DNA of 15,787 nucleotides from Simkania negevensis. Lineage in GTDB: Bacteria; Chlamydiota; Chlamydiia; Chlamydiales; Simkaniaceae. The DNA lies in assembly GCA_016191565.1 (NCBI GenBank), contig JACPWA010000110.1:1-15787 (forward strand), read 5' to 3'. Shown in pieces: positions 1 through 7,719 of the stretch; the stretch's first letter is position 1; the number at the start of each line of letters is the position of its first letter. A program made the translations under genes and the position numbers. Below the pieces are notes generated by a model. It made no database searches. It was not told the DNA's origin and saw nothing but the letters and a program-made list of their open reading frames with translations.

Positions 1-1
1 T

Positions 2-412
2 GTTCTCAAAGAAATATTTTCCTCAAAGTGGCTCGATGTTGATGAGCCAGCGTTAAAATTTAAAGAAGAAGTCAAGATCGAAGGACATGTCTCTATAGTC
101 AACGAATACCTGGTCATTCAGCTCGATATTCAGGCCGAAGCCCTCCTTCCTTGCAGCATCTGTAATGAGTGGGTCACCGCTCCGATTCAGCTTAAAAAAT
201 TTTATCACACGGAAGAACTCTCTCATATTCAAAGAGAAACTTTTGATTTCAGCGTACCTTTAAGAGAAGCTATTTTACTAGAAGTCCCAACTCTTGTAGA
301 ATGTAAGGGAAAGTGTCCCGAAAGGGAGCACTTAAAGAAATATTTTAAAACTGATCAAGGGAAAATAGCAGGGTCAGAGGATCTAACCCGTTTCCCTTTT
401 GCACATTTATGA
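2..412 (+). CDS. YceD/DUF177 family protein, 5' end outside window
   Basis: This is the C-terminal 136 residues of a protein that begins before the window; only one frame is open, from base 2 to the TGA at 410-412. I recognise the YceD (DUF177) family from the two cysteine pairs (fragment residues C51/C54 in PCSIC and C101/C105 in ECKGKC), the segment FDFSVPLREAILLEVP between them, and the position directly upstream of rpmF. The family is typically encoded just before rpmF in bacteria and has been linked to 23S rRNA maturation or ribosome assembly; that role comes from the family. The gap to the rpmF start is 19 nt, so the two are probably co-transcribed. The N-terminus cannot be described. 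The cysteine pairs suggest a bound metal, which is an inference. Confidence 0.85.
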   Translation, partial: VLKEIFSSKWLDVDEPALKFKEEVKIEGHVSIVNEYLVIQLDIQAEALLPCSICNEWVTAPIQLKKFYHTEELSHIQRETFDFSVPLREAILLEVPTLVECKGKCPEREHLKKYFKTDQGKIAGSEDLTRFPFAHL

Positions 413-431
413 TAGGGAGAAAAAAATAGCC

Positions 432-614
432 ATGGCCGTCCCAAGAAACCGACACTCCAACGCCCGAAAAAACTCAAAACGAGCCCATCAGGCTAAAAAA
501 CCAAAGCATGCCTCAACTTGTTCCAACTGTGGAAAACCCCGACTCTCTCACAGACTGTGTTCATTCTGTGGTTTCTACGGAAGCCGAGTCGTTGTCTCAA
601 CCGAAGAAGAATAG
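432..614 (+). CDS. rpmF: 50S ribosomal protein L32
   Basis: This encodes a 60-residue basic protein starting MAVPRNRHSN, the near-invariant L32 N-terminus, with the zinc-ribbon cysteines C30, C33, C43 and C46 (CSNCG and CSFCG). L32 is a structural protein of the large ribosomal subunit. The frame is open further upstream to an ATG at 399, but that start would add 11 residues before the conserved MAVP and overlap the end of the YceD gene; the ATG at 432 is the family start. An AGGGAG ribosome-binding sequence lies about 12 nt upstream (414-419), somewhat distant. The C-terminus (SRVVVSTEEE) is acidic, and its last codons overlap the start of plsX in another frame. Confidence 0.97.
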   Translation: MAVPRNRHSNARKNSKRAHQAKKPKHASTCSNCGKPRLSHRLCSFCGFYGSRVVVSTEEE

Positions 615-1623
615 TGCTCCCATCATTGGGATTGACCTTCTTGGAGGAGACCACCACACACCTCAGCACATTTCGGAGACGCTAAAGGGACTTCTCTCTG
701 GCATTACGGAACCCTTTCGCCTGCTGGTTTTCGGCACACCTTCTGTGATCGAAGAACTGGACATCTTTAAACAAAAAGAAAAAAAATCCCTTCCCACTTC
801 CCTGATTTCCCCTTTTCCGGTGGAAGAGGTGATCCACATGAATGAGGATCCTCTCGTTGCCATCAGAAAAAAAAGGGGGGCTTCGATTAGTATTGGCATG
901 GCTCTTCTAAAAGAGAAAAAGATCGATGCTCTTGTTTCTACAGGAAACACGGGGGCGCTCATTGCTAGCGCTAAAAGACATCTTTCCACCATAGAGGGGA
1001 TTACAAGAGCTGCTCTTATTACCCTTCTTCCTACGAAAAAATCTCCTGTAGCAGTAATCGACGTCGGTGCAAATATTGAATGCACCTCTGAGCACCTCCT
1101 TCAGTTTGCAAAAATGGGGATTGCCTACCAACGGAGTCGAGGCATTCAAACTCCTAAGGTGGGGCTTTTAAATATTGGATCAGAGGAAAGCAAGGGAAGT
1201 GAGAAGCTAAAAGAAACCTACAAACTTCTTCAAGAATATCATGATACCCTCTCTGCAGAGCGCTCCACTTTTATCGGAAATGTGGAAGGAAAAGAGGTAT
1301 TTTCAGGGGAAGTAGATGTACTGGTTACCGATGGATTCACAGGAAATATCTTCTTAAAGACTTCAGAGGGAATCTCCTCCTTTATTTTGGAGACTCTGCG
1401 AGAAAAACAAAACAAGATTCCGTTTGCCAAACCCCTTTTAGAGCAGCTGGAAAAAGAGCTGTATGCTACTGAATATCTCGGGGGGCTCCTTTGCGGAGTA
1501 GATGGAATTGTGATGAAATGTCACGGTGACGCTAACCCTTATGCGGTGATGAATGGAGTTAAGGGGGCGATTTATCTCGCAAGAGGGGGGTTTTTAAGTA
1601 AAATTAAACGGGCACTCAAATAA
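592..1623 (+). CDS. plsX: phosphate acyltransferase PlsX
   Basis: PlsX converts acyl-ACP and phosphate to acyl-phosphate, the donor for glycerol-3-phosphate acylation in phospholipid synthesis; it is a peripheral cytoplasmic enzyme. Family landmarks are all present: IIGIDLLGGDHHTP near the N-terminus, STGNTGALIASA, VDVGANIECTSEHL, LLNIGSEESKGSE, VTDGFTGNIFLKTSEG and a C-terminal CHGDANPYAVMNGV. The start is uncertain. An ATG at 508 gives 371 residues but overlaps rpmF by 107 nt and has no ribosome-binding site; a GTG at 568 is also possible. I chose TTG at 592 because GGAAG (579-583) sits 8 nt upstream, the overlap with rpmF falls to 23 nt, and the 343-residue product matches usual PlsX length. 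The stretch from 508 to 592 in this frame would then be only a shadow of rpmF. The gene appears intact, unlike plsB downstream. Confidence 0.95.
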   Translation: MSQPKKNSAPIIGIDLLGGDHHTPQHISETLKGLLSGITEPFRLLVFGTPSVIEELDIFKQKEKKSLPTSLISPFPVEEVIHMNEDPLVAIRKKRGASISIGMALLKEKKIDALVSTGNTGALIASAKRHLSTIEGITRAALITLLPTKKSPVAVIDVGANIECTSEHLLQFAKMGIAYQRSRGIQTPKVGLLNIGSEESKGSEKLKETYKLLQEYHDTLSAERSTFIGNVEGKEVFSGEVDVLVTDGFTGNIFLKTSEGISSFILETLREKQNKIPFAKPLLEQLEKELYATEYLGGLLCGVDGIVMKCHGDANPYAVMNGVKGAIYLARGGFLSKIKRALK

Positions 1624-1708
1624 TAGCCTAAGAAAAAGGAAGTTTTTAAGTGACAAAACGCTTGGGAAACTCAAGCAAAACGGAACCGAATTACTAAAGC
1701 AGGTCATA

Positions 1709-3253
1709 ATGAAAGAAATATTGCTAAATGTCACCTCAAAAGAGAAAAGAGCTGCGATTTTAAAGTATGGAAAATTGCAAGATTTAATCATTGAGAGAAA
1801 ATCAAGCGAACACCTCACTGGAAATATCTACCGTGGACGAGTGACAAACCTTCTCCATAATATTCAATCAGCTTTTATTGACATTAACGAGGGAGAGAAT
1901 GGATTCATTCATATCAGCGACATCGAGGAAAATATGCAAAAATTCCAAGAGATGTTCGATATGGAATGCGATTGGATAGTAGAGAAGCCAGCACAAAAAA
2001 ATAAGCAAAAAAAGGACTCCGATATTTCCAAATTTATGCAGATTGGCCATCCGGTGCTGGTCCAGGTGGTAAAAGAGCCGATCGGAACAAAAGGGGCAAG
2101 GCTTACTTCAAACATCTCTATCCCTGGCCGCTATCTCGTTCTCCTTCCCAATGCTCCTCACCGAGGCATTTCTCGAAAAGTTCTCGATCGAAATGAGAGG
2201 GAGAGGTTGAAAAAAACAATTCGCGCTTTTGAAATGCCACAAGAGATGGGGCTCATCTGCCGCACAGCAAGTGTCAACGCCTCCACAGAAACCTTGGTAC
2301 AAGAAGCGCATGAACTCATCAAAGTATGGGAGCATATTTTAGACAGCTTTAATAAGCACACAGAACCTGCCTGCCTCTATCAAGAATCTGATCTTGTTAA
2401 AAAAATGGTCCTTACTGCTGTTAACAAAGAGTATAGTAGAATCCTGATCGACGATTTTAAAACTTTTAATGACTGCCGTAAAATCTATAGAAAATATCAG
2501 GAAGATCACCCGCTAAAAATCGAATATTATCGAGATAAAGTGCCGATGTTTGAACGGTTTTCTGTAGAAAATGAGCTCGAAAGATCGCTTAGACGAAAAA
2601 TTTGGCTTCCAAGTGGGGGATATCTTTTCTTCGATAAAACAGAGGCAATGTATACAATCGACGTCAACTCGGGTCGGGGTTCTTCTATGGGAGAAAGAGT
2701 CGATGTAGAGGAAACAATTGTGAAGCTCAACCTAGAGGCTGTGCATGAGATCGCTCGGCAGCTTAGGATCCGGAAAGTAGGAGGGCTTATCATCTGCGAC
2801 TTCGTTGATATGCGCTCTAAGAAAAACCAAAGACGGGTGCTTAGTGCTCTAAAAGAAGCAATGAAAGAGGACTCTGCCAAATGTACGATTTTAGGGATGA
2901 GTGAATTTGGGCTCGTAGAGATGACACGGCAAAGGAGCCGCACTTCGCTTATTCAAACTCTTTTTACTTCCTGCCCCTACTGCACAGGAAATGGTCTGAT
3001 CAAAAATCATGAAAGCATCTCGATCGAAATTGAAAGGGCGCTCAAGCGGGTCCTTCTTCTAGAGGAGCAGCTGCATATTCGGCTTGTTACCCACCCCGAA
3101 CTCGATGCTTATTTAGCTAGGCAAGATAAAGGTGTATTCACCAGGCTGGTGAAAAAGATGAAAGGGGAAATTCGATTTAGCACCTCAGATACTCTCCATC
3201 TCAATGCCTTTGAATTTTATTCCCTAAAAAATGAGAAGCACATTGAAATCTAA
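1709..3253 (+). CDS. rng: ribonuclease E/G family endoribonuclease
   Basis: This is a 514-residue member of the RNase E/G family, which cuts AU-rich single-stranded RNA in rRNA processing and mRNA decay. An S1-like RNA-binding domain occupies about residues 37-135 (YRGRVTNLLHNIQSAFIDI...NGFIHISD), with a lysine-rich insert around 92-108. The catalytic centre is visible: D318 in YTIDVNSGR and D364 in IICDFVDM match the two magnesium-binding aspartates of E. coli RNase E (D303 and D346). The zinc-link cysteines are C422 and C425 in SCPYCTGNG. It lacks the long disordered C-terminal scaffold of E. coli RNase E, so it is closer to RNase G (the chlamydial gene is often called cafE). The start ATG has CAGGT 5 nt upstream. 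The gene follows plsX after 85 nt and its last codons overlap the start of the plsB remnant. Confidence 0.94.
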   Translation: MKEILLNVTSKEKRAAILKYGKLQDLIIERKSSEHLTGNIYRGRVTNLLHNIQSAFIDINEGENGFIHISDIEENMQKFQEMFDMECDWIVEKPAQKNKQKKDSDISKFMQIGHPVLVQVVKEPIGTKGARLTSNISIPGRYLVLLPNAPHRGISRKVLDRNERERLKKTIRAFEMPQEMGLICRTASVNASTETLVQEAHELIKVWEHILDSFNKHTEPACLYQESDLVKKMVLTAVNKEYSRILIDDFKTFNDCRKIYRKYQEDHPLKIEYYRDKVPMFERFSVENELERSLRRKIWLPSGGYLFFDKTEAMYTIDVNSGRGSSMGERVDVEETIVKLNLEAVHEIARQLRIRKVGGLIICDFVDMRSKKNQRRVLSALKEAMKEDSAKCTILGMSEFGLVEMTRQRSRTSLIQTLFTSCPYCTGNGLIKNHESISIEIERALKRVLLLEEQLHIRLVTHPELDAYLARQDKGVFTRLVKKMKGEIRFSTSDTLHLNAFEFYSLKNEKHIEI

Positions 3254-3772
3254 AGATCGCTTTACGCAGCTTTTAGAAAGACTAGATGAGCTTGCCTTTA
3301 ATATATCGATAATCCCCCTTCGCAACAACATGAAAAACAGCTTTTCAATAAGCGGACGATGGAGCGGATGGCAGAGCTTCTTAGCGACGGAGGATGGGCA
3401 ATTTATGTAGCTCCCAGTGGAGGAAGAGATCGCCCTAACAAAGAGGGGGTAGTGGCTCTCGCCCCTTTTGATCCACAAAGCATCGAGATGTTTTATTTAA
3501 TGGCTCAAAAAGGAAAGCGCCCTACCCATTTCTATACTCTTGCCCTTTCCACCTACCATCTTCTTCCCCCTCCTGAAGCTGAGGAAGCTGAGCTAGGAGA
3601 AGAGAGAATCACAAGAGGAGGGGCGATCCATATCGGATTTGGTAAAGAGGTTGATATGGAGAATTGTCCTGGGGTAGAAAAAGGGCAGGACAAGTATGAA
3701 AAGCGGAAAATCCGTGCAGAATATCTCTGGAACTTGGTACAAAAGGATTATCAAGCTTTTCCAGAGCGTTAG
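3232..3772 (+). pseudogene. plsB: broken plant-type glycerol-3-phosphate acyltransferase
   Basis: From 3302 to the TAG at 3770-3772 one frame encodes the C-terminal part of the soluble chloroplast-type GPAT also found in chlamydiae. It shows YIDNPP, then YVAPSGGRDRP (the two arginines match the glycerol-3-phosphate-binding pair of plant GPAT), APFDPQSIEM, THFYTLALSTYHLLPPP and ELGEERI. The first ATG in that frame is 3359, with no ribosome-binding site, giving 137 residues against roughly 330-370 for the family. Missing are the N-terminal helical domain and the central region with the NHxxxxD acyltransferase motif and the lysine-histidine pair. A different frame starting at ATG 3232, overlapping the end of the ribonuclease gene, reads MRSTLKSKDRFTQLLERLDE and may be the old N-terminus. 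An internal deletion with a frame change near 3296-3304 is my interpretation. A sequencing or assembly error is the alternative. Confidence 0.82.
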
Positions 3773-3789
3773 AAGGTACCTTAAGTCAG

Positions 3790-6459
3790 ATGAAAACATT
3801 TCTCCTTTCCCTTTTAATTATACTTTCTCCTTTTTCTTCTCTTTTTTCCCTTGCTCAAGAGGCAGAAGGAAAAGTAATCGAAATCAAAGATCAAAACTTC
3901 CTTGAGATCCAAACGCCGAGCATGAAAAATAGAAAAACGGCAAAGATTCAGCTTGAAAACGGTCTCGAAGCCTACCTGATCTCAGATCCAGATGCAGAGA
4001 AATCGGGTGCCTCTCTTACCATGGGTGTAGGGCAATGGTCTGACCCAAAAGAGTACCCTGGGATGGCCCATTTTTTAGAACACATGCTCTTCATGGGAAC
4101 TAAAGCCTATCCAGGAGAGGCAGAATTTGAAAAAACAGTGAGCGATAATGGAGGGATGTACAATGCCTTCACTGCTTTTGATCGGACCGCTTATTTCTTT
4201 TCTGTGAATCATGAAGCTTTTCTTATAGCTTTAGATAAATTTTCTCATTTTTTTATCGACCCCCTGCTAAATCCTTCCGCTATTCAAAGAGAGCTCTTAG
4301 CAGTTGACCAAGAAAATGATAAAAACATCGAAAACGATTCTCAAAGAGAGTGGATGGTTCTTAAGGAAACAGGGAACCAGAGCCACCCTAATGCAAGATT
4401 TTCGACAGGTAATGCTAAAACCTTAGGAAAGATCCCCCAGGAAGCCCTCTATAAATGGTATGAAAAGCACTATAGCGCTGATAAAGCGCACCTCATTCTC
4501 TGCTCTCCCCTTTCGATTGAGGAGCTCAAAAAGCTTGCCTTCACCTATTTCTCTCCTATTAAGAAAAAGGAAACAAAAGATAGTCTTAAGTATGATAGGA
4601 TCACTTCCCCCTCCCAACAGGGACATCTACTTACCATTACTCCGATTAAAGAGATAAGATCGTTGCAGCTGATCTGGGAACTCCCCAAGACAATAGGAGC
4701 AGACTTAGATGATAAAAGTCCTGACTTGATTGCTCGGGTGCTTAGCAGCAAACATCCTGCAGGACTCTATCAGAAGCTCAAAGGAGAAGAGTTGATTGAA
4801 GATATGGAAGTTTCTACTTTTAAAGTGGGAACTGAAAACCTCCTTTTTATGGTCAGCTTTGATCTTACTAAACAAGGGGTTATGCAAAAAGACAGGATCA
4901 TTGCCTCTTCTTTTCAGATGCTACAGGTTCTAAAGGAAAAAGGGATTCCCCCTTATGCCTTTCAAGAAATACAACAAATGTCCAAGATCGGGTATGAGTA
5001 CCAATCGCGCGGAGATACTTTTTCCACCCTTTCCGACTACGCTTTTTCCATAGCAGATGAGCCTCTAGCTACCTATCCTTTAAAAGGAGTATATCCGATA
5101 AGTGCTACTCCAGAAAAAACCAAAAAGGTCTTGGATCTTTTGACTCCAGAAACAGCGATCTATCTTCTAAGCGCTTCTCCAGAGCTTACCAAAGCAAGTG
5201 CAAATCACAAAGAAAAATGGACAGGAGCAGAATATGCCATTACAAAACTTTCAGAAGGGCAGCTCTCTTCTTGGCAGAGGCTCCCCTCCGATCCCCATTT
5301 TGCCCTTCCTTTAGAAAATCCTTTTGTCCCCTCTCAGCTCAAGCTATCTTATAAAGGAGAAGAAAAAGAAGAAACTCCCATTCCAGAGCTTCTCTCTGAT
5401 GATCCTTATGGGAAGATCTACTATTGGAAAGATGAGCGCTATTTAGTTCCTGAGATCTCCTGGACTCTTAGCTTTAAATCCCCTCTGATCGACGGGACAG
5501 CAGAACAAAGGGTCCTACTTGATCTTTTTAAAGAAGCCTTAAATGAAAGTCTCGCTTCTTTAGTGTTTTATGCCCAGGGAGCTCTCTTAAGTCCCAACCT
5601 CTTTCAAAATGATCTTGCCCTGACTATTCAAATTGATGGACTGAGTGAAAAAGCTCCCCTTCTTCTCAAAGGCATCTTGCAAGGAGCTAAAACTACCCAC
5701 CCTTCACAAGAAGAGGTGCATCAGATTTGGGAAGCTACAAAAAATTCCCTGATGTTTTCTCCCTACCTCAAAAATGAGCAGATCAAAAAACAGATTTTGG
5801 TCCTCCCTGAACATGAGGGCCCTTTTAAGATTCATGAAAGAATCGAAAGCCAAGGAAATGTTGGACTTCTTGTTCTTGAAGATGTCCCTTTTTCCTTCAA
5901 AAGGTTCCCCTCTACAGCTATCTTAGGACAAGCTCTAGCCGATGAGTTTTTCAATACTCTCCGCACGAAACAGCAAACAGGATATATTGCCAAAAGCAGT
6001 TCTTTTGATAGTGAAGGGGAATTTCTCAAGCTCTTCTTTGTGCAATCAACCACCCATTACCCTGAAGAGCTCTATGTCCGCTTCGAACTCTTTCTAGAAA
6101 ACTATGTGAAAGACTTTGAAGAGCAACTTTCCGAAGGGCGATTCGAAAATATAAGAAAAAACCTCTTAACTACCCTCCTTATTCCTCCACCCAATCTAAG
6201 CGCTATGGCTTCTCAACTCTATGAGCTTGCATTTACCCACGAGGGAGATTTTACCCGCATTCAGAAAAAAGTAGCCGCTACAAAGAAGCTGACCTATGAA
6301 GAGTTCAAAGAGGACAGTATCCGCTCTCTTTCAAGACAAAACAGAAGGCGGCTTGCTATCCTTCTCCAAGGAGCTCCCGCAGGAGATAAAAGCTTCCTCT
6401 ACAAAAATATCTCGGCAAAAACGATGAAAGAGATTGGGACTTATACTTCATGGAAGTAG
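3790..6459 (+). CDS. ptr: exported M16 (pitrilysin/insulinase) zinc metalloprotease
   Basis: This is an 889-residue M16 peptidase. The N-terminus MKTFLLSLLIILSPFSSLFS is a hydrophobic signal sequence, probably cleaved near LAQEA around residue 23, so the enzyme is likely periplasmic. The inverted zinc motif HFLEH is at residues 94-98, and E175 in AVDQENDKN lies 77 residues further on, the spacing of the third zinc ligand in pitrilysin. FNTLRTKQQTGYI (residues 721-733) is the conserved C-terminal M16 motif, like NTLRTKEQLGYI of insulin-degrading enzyme; it contributes to substrate binding. The length is slightly below that of E. coli Ptr (about 960). M16 proteases degrade peptides in an enclosed chamber. 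The gene starts 17 nt after the plsB remnant and ends just before the hairpin terminator at 6484-6508. No defect is visible; all catalytic residues are present. Confidence 0.94.
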   Translation: MKTFLLSLLIILSPFSSLFSLAQEAEGKVIEIKDQNFLEIQTPSMKNRKTAKIQLENGLEAYLISDPDAEKSGASLTMGVGQWSDPKEYPGMAHFLEHMLFMGTKAYPGEAEFEKTVSDNGGMYNAFTAFDRTAYFFSVNHEAFLIALDKFSHFFIDPLLNPSAIQRELLAVDQENDKNIENDSQREWMVLKETGNQSHPNARFSTGNAKTLGKIPQEALYKWYEKHYSADKAHLILCSPLSIEELKKLAFTYFSPIKKKETKDSLKYDRITSPSQQGHLLTITPIKEIRSLQLIWELPKTIGADLDDKSPDLIARVLSSKHPAGLYQKLKGEELIEDMEVSTFKVGTENLLFMVSFDLTKQGVMQKDRIIASSFQMLQVLKEKGIPPYAFQEIQQMSKIGYEYQSRGDTFSTLSDYAFSIADEPLATYPLKGVYPISATPEKTKKVLDLLTPETAIYLLSASPELTKASANHKEKWTGAEYAITKLSEGQLSSWQRLPSDPHFALPLENPFVPSQLKLSYKGEEKEETPIPELLSDDPYGKIYYWKDERYLVPEISWTLSFKSPLIDGTAEQRVLLDLFKEALNESLASLVFYAQGALLSPNLFQNDLALTIQIDGLSEKAPLLLKGILQGAKTTHPSQEEVHQIWEATKNSLMFSPYLKNEQIKKQILVLPEHEGPFKIHERIESQGNVGLLVLEDVPFSFKRFPSTAILGQALADEFFNTLRTKQQTGYIAKSSSFDSEGEFLKLFFVQSTTHYPEELYVRFELFLENYVKDFEEQLSEGRFENIRKNLLTTLLIPPPNLSAMASQLYELAFTHEGDFTRIQKKVAATKKLTYEEFKEDSIRSLSRQNRRRLAILLQGAPAGDKSFLYKNISAKTMKEIGTYTSWK

Positions 6460-6476
6460 CTTCGGCTTAGCTTTCT

Positions 6477-6513
6477 CAAAAAAAGGCCCAAGTATTTTAC
6501 TTGGGCCTATTTT
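6477..6513. terminator. bidirectional intrinsic terminator
   Basis: A perfect 11-bp stem (AGGCCCAAGTA at 6484-6494 with its complement at 6498-6508) closes a TTT loop. Seven As at 6478-6484 precede it, giving a strong U-tract for the minus-strand transcript, and ATTTT follows it, a weaker U-tract for the plus-strand transcript. It lies between converging genes, ending both the protease operon and the 331-residue minus-strand gene. Confidence 0.9.
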
Positions 6514-6542
6514 GCAATCAAAAATACAATACTAACGTTTTA

Positions 6543-7538
6543 TTATAATCTTGAAGAGTCAGAGGCTAGAGATGTTTCAGGAACTCCGTCAGGTCCTTTT
6601 CCGTCTTTTTCAGTTGGTTTCTTTGGTTGTTCAGCTACCACTTCAGATCTCTGAGTATTTTCAGATGTTATGGTTTCTTGAACTTCTTGTTGAGGGTTTT
6701 GTTTTGCTTGTTTTATTCTTTCTTTAGTCTTCACAACACCTTCAGCTATCTCTGACGTCGCTAAAGTCTCTTCTGCTTTGCGAACTTCCTTATCTTTCTT
6801 AGCTGCTTCTGCTTTCGCTGCTTTTTCTGTAGCCTTCAAAGCATCGTGAGTTTCTTTTGCCTTGCGAGCTTCCTCAGCTTTCTTAGCTGCTTCTGCTTTC
6901 GCTGCTTCTTCTTTAACTTTTAAAGCATCTTGTTGAGCTTTTTTAGCTGCTTCTGCTTTTTCTGCAGTTTCTTTTGCTTTACGAGCTTCTTCAGCTTTTT
7001 TAGCTGCTTCTACTCTTTTAAGCTCATTTATTTTTGGAAGAGCTTGGTTAATAGCTACATGCCTTTGTTTATGTTCAGCAAGACAGTGTCCTGTTATTAA
7101 ATTGTAAATGCGATATCTACCATCTTTGTCCAACATAACGAATCCTTCGCTGAGGTTTAACCAAACACGTTTGACAGATTTTTTATTCAAATGTTGATCT
7201 ACAAATAATGAATACCCACGTTCACGCAAGAATTTTATAGCTTTCTTTGGATCTTTAATTTCTTTGTCCCATTTTATTGGTTTTAATGTTACATGATCAC
7301 TCTTCGTAGGAGCTATTACAGAAGCTTTTGGCAATGTAACAGGAACAGTATGCTTAGCAATTGCTGCAAGTCTTGCTTGTGCTTCTTTATGCCCTTTGAT
7401 TCTTTGCTCAGGACTTTGCGTCTCTTGCTGAGCAATTTCATTTGTTTTGTTTTTCTCTGTGACATTTTCTGCAGAATTGAAAGTAGCGTCTACAAGCTGT
7501 ACTGCAGAACTAGGGTTGATTTCAGATACTGATGACAT
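6543..7538 (-). CDS. lysine/alanine/glutamate-rich coiled-coil protein, possible secreted effector
   Basis: I do not recognise this 331-residue protein. Residues 1-85 are Ser/Thr/Asn-rich and look disordered, with no hydrophobic signal peptide. Residues 86-155 look folded (around AIKFLRERGYSLFVDQHLNK, then VWLNLSEGFVMLDKDGRYRIYN). Residues 172-285 are a highly charged helix or coiled coil built from four AEAAKK-type units (from 176, 195, 215 and 243), with spacers such as AEEARKAKET. The tail, 286-331, is polar and disordered. The start is well supported: GAGGAG at 7547-7552 lies 8 nt upstream of the ATG, with a promoter beyond. A polar N-terminus with no Sec signal is common in type III secreted chlamydial effectors, so secretion is plausible but unproven. 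TolA-like KAE helices are a low-complexity resemblance only. The gene lies on the same strand as the large NLR-like gene, 268 nt downstream of it. Confidence 0.8.
   Translation of the reverse strand: MSSVSEINPSSAVQLVDATFNSAENVTEKNKTNEIAQQETQSPEQRIKGHKEAQARLAAIAKHTVPVTLPKASVIAPTKSDHVTLKPIKWDKEIKDPKKAIKFLRERGYSLFVDQHLNKKSVKRVWLNLSEGFVMLDKDGRYRIYNLITGHCLAEHKQRHVAINQALPKINELKRVEAAKKAEEARKAKETAEKAEAAKKAQQDALKVKEEAAKAEAAKKAEEARKAKETHDALKATEKAAKAEAAKKDKEVRKAEETLATSEIAEGVVKTKERIKQAKQNPQQEVQETITSENTQRSEVVAEQPKKPTEKDGKGPDGVPETSLASDSSRL
6765..7013 (-). repeat. imperfect coding repeats (AEAAKK/AEEARKAKET units)
   Basis: Four degenerate units encode [A/V]EAAKK followed by variable 13-22 residue spacers. 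On the plus strand they appear as repeated runs such as TTAGCTGCTTCTGCTTTCGC. The unit starts at residues 176, 195, 215 and 243 are spaced 19, 20 and 28 residues, so this is a helical low-complexity expansion, not a strict tandem array. Units 1 and 3 share the spacer AEEARKAKET exactly. Confidence 0.75.
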
Positions 7539-7578
7539 ATTTCCTACTCCTCGTTTTGTGAGTTAATTAACTTCAGTT

Positions 7579-7607
7579 AGGATACTATGTTTAAGCATTA
7601 AGAACAA
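7579..7607 (-). promoter_or_regulatory. sigma70-type promoter of the 331-residue gene
   Basis: On the minus strand TTGTTC (-35, 7607-7602) and TATCCT (-10, 7584-7579) are separated by exactly 17 nt, in a very AT-rich stretch. The expected transcription start, about 7572, falls at the edge of a perfect 12-bp palindrome AGTTAATTAACT (7561-7572). That position would suit an operator, though AT-rich palindromes also arise by chance. The leader would be about 34 nt, with the GAGGAG ribosome-binding site before the ATG at 7538. Confidence 0.5.
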
Positions 7608-7687
7608 TTAAAAAAAATGCTTTTATAAATTAAATTTTAAATAAATTTATAGAACGTATTTTGTTCGTTTTGTACGACCATTATATC

Positions 7688-7719
7688 AAAAAATTAAAGA
7701 GCCTATCAAAAAAGGCCTC
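7688..7719 (-). terminator. possible terminator of the NLR-like gene
   Basis: On the minus strand, 88 nt after the stop of the large gene, GAGGCC (7719-7714) can pair with GGCTC (7703-7699) across a 10-nt loop with one bulge. TTTAATTTTTT follows. The stem is short, so this is a weak candidate. The rest of the 268-nt gap between the two minus-strand genes (7539-7806) holds the downstream gene's promoter and no other gene that I can support. Confidence 0.35.

Noticed and set aside
399..431. Upstream ATG extending L32 by 11 residues
   Set aside because: The conserved L32 N-terminus is MAVP at 432, and the extension overlaps the YceD coding end.
663..1149. Minus-strand open frames inside plsX
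   Set aside because: These are shadows of a well-conserved plus-strand gene with no recognisable product.
6765..7013. KAE-rich stretch as evidence for a TolA homologue
   Set aside because: There is no N-terminal membrane anchor, no TolA C-terminal domain and no tol/pal neighbours; the similarity is low-complexity composition only.
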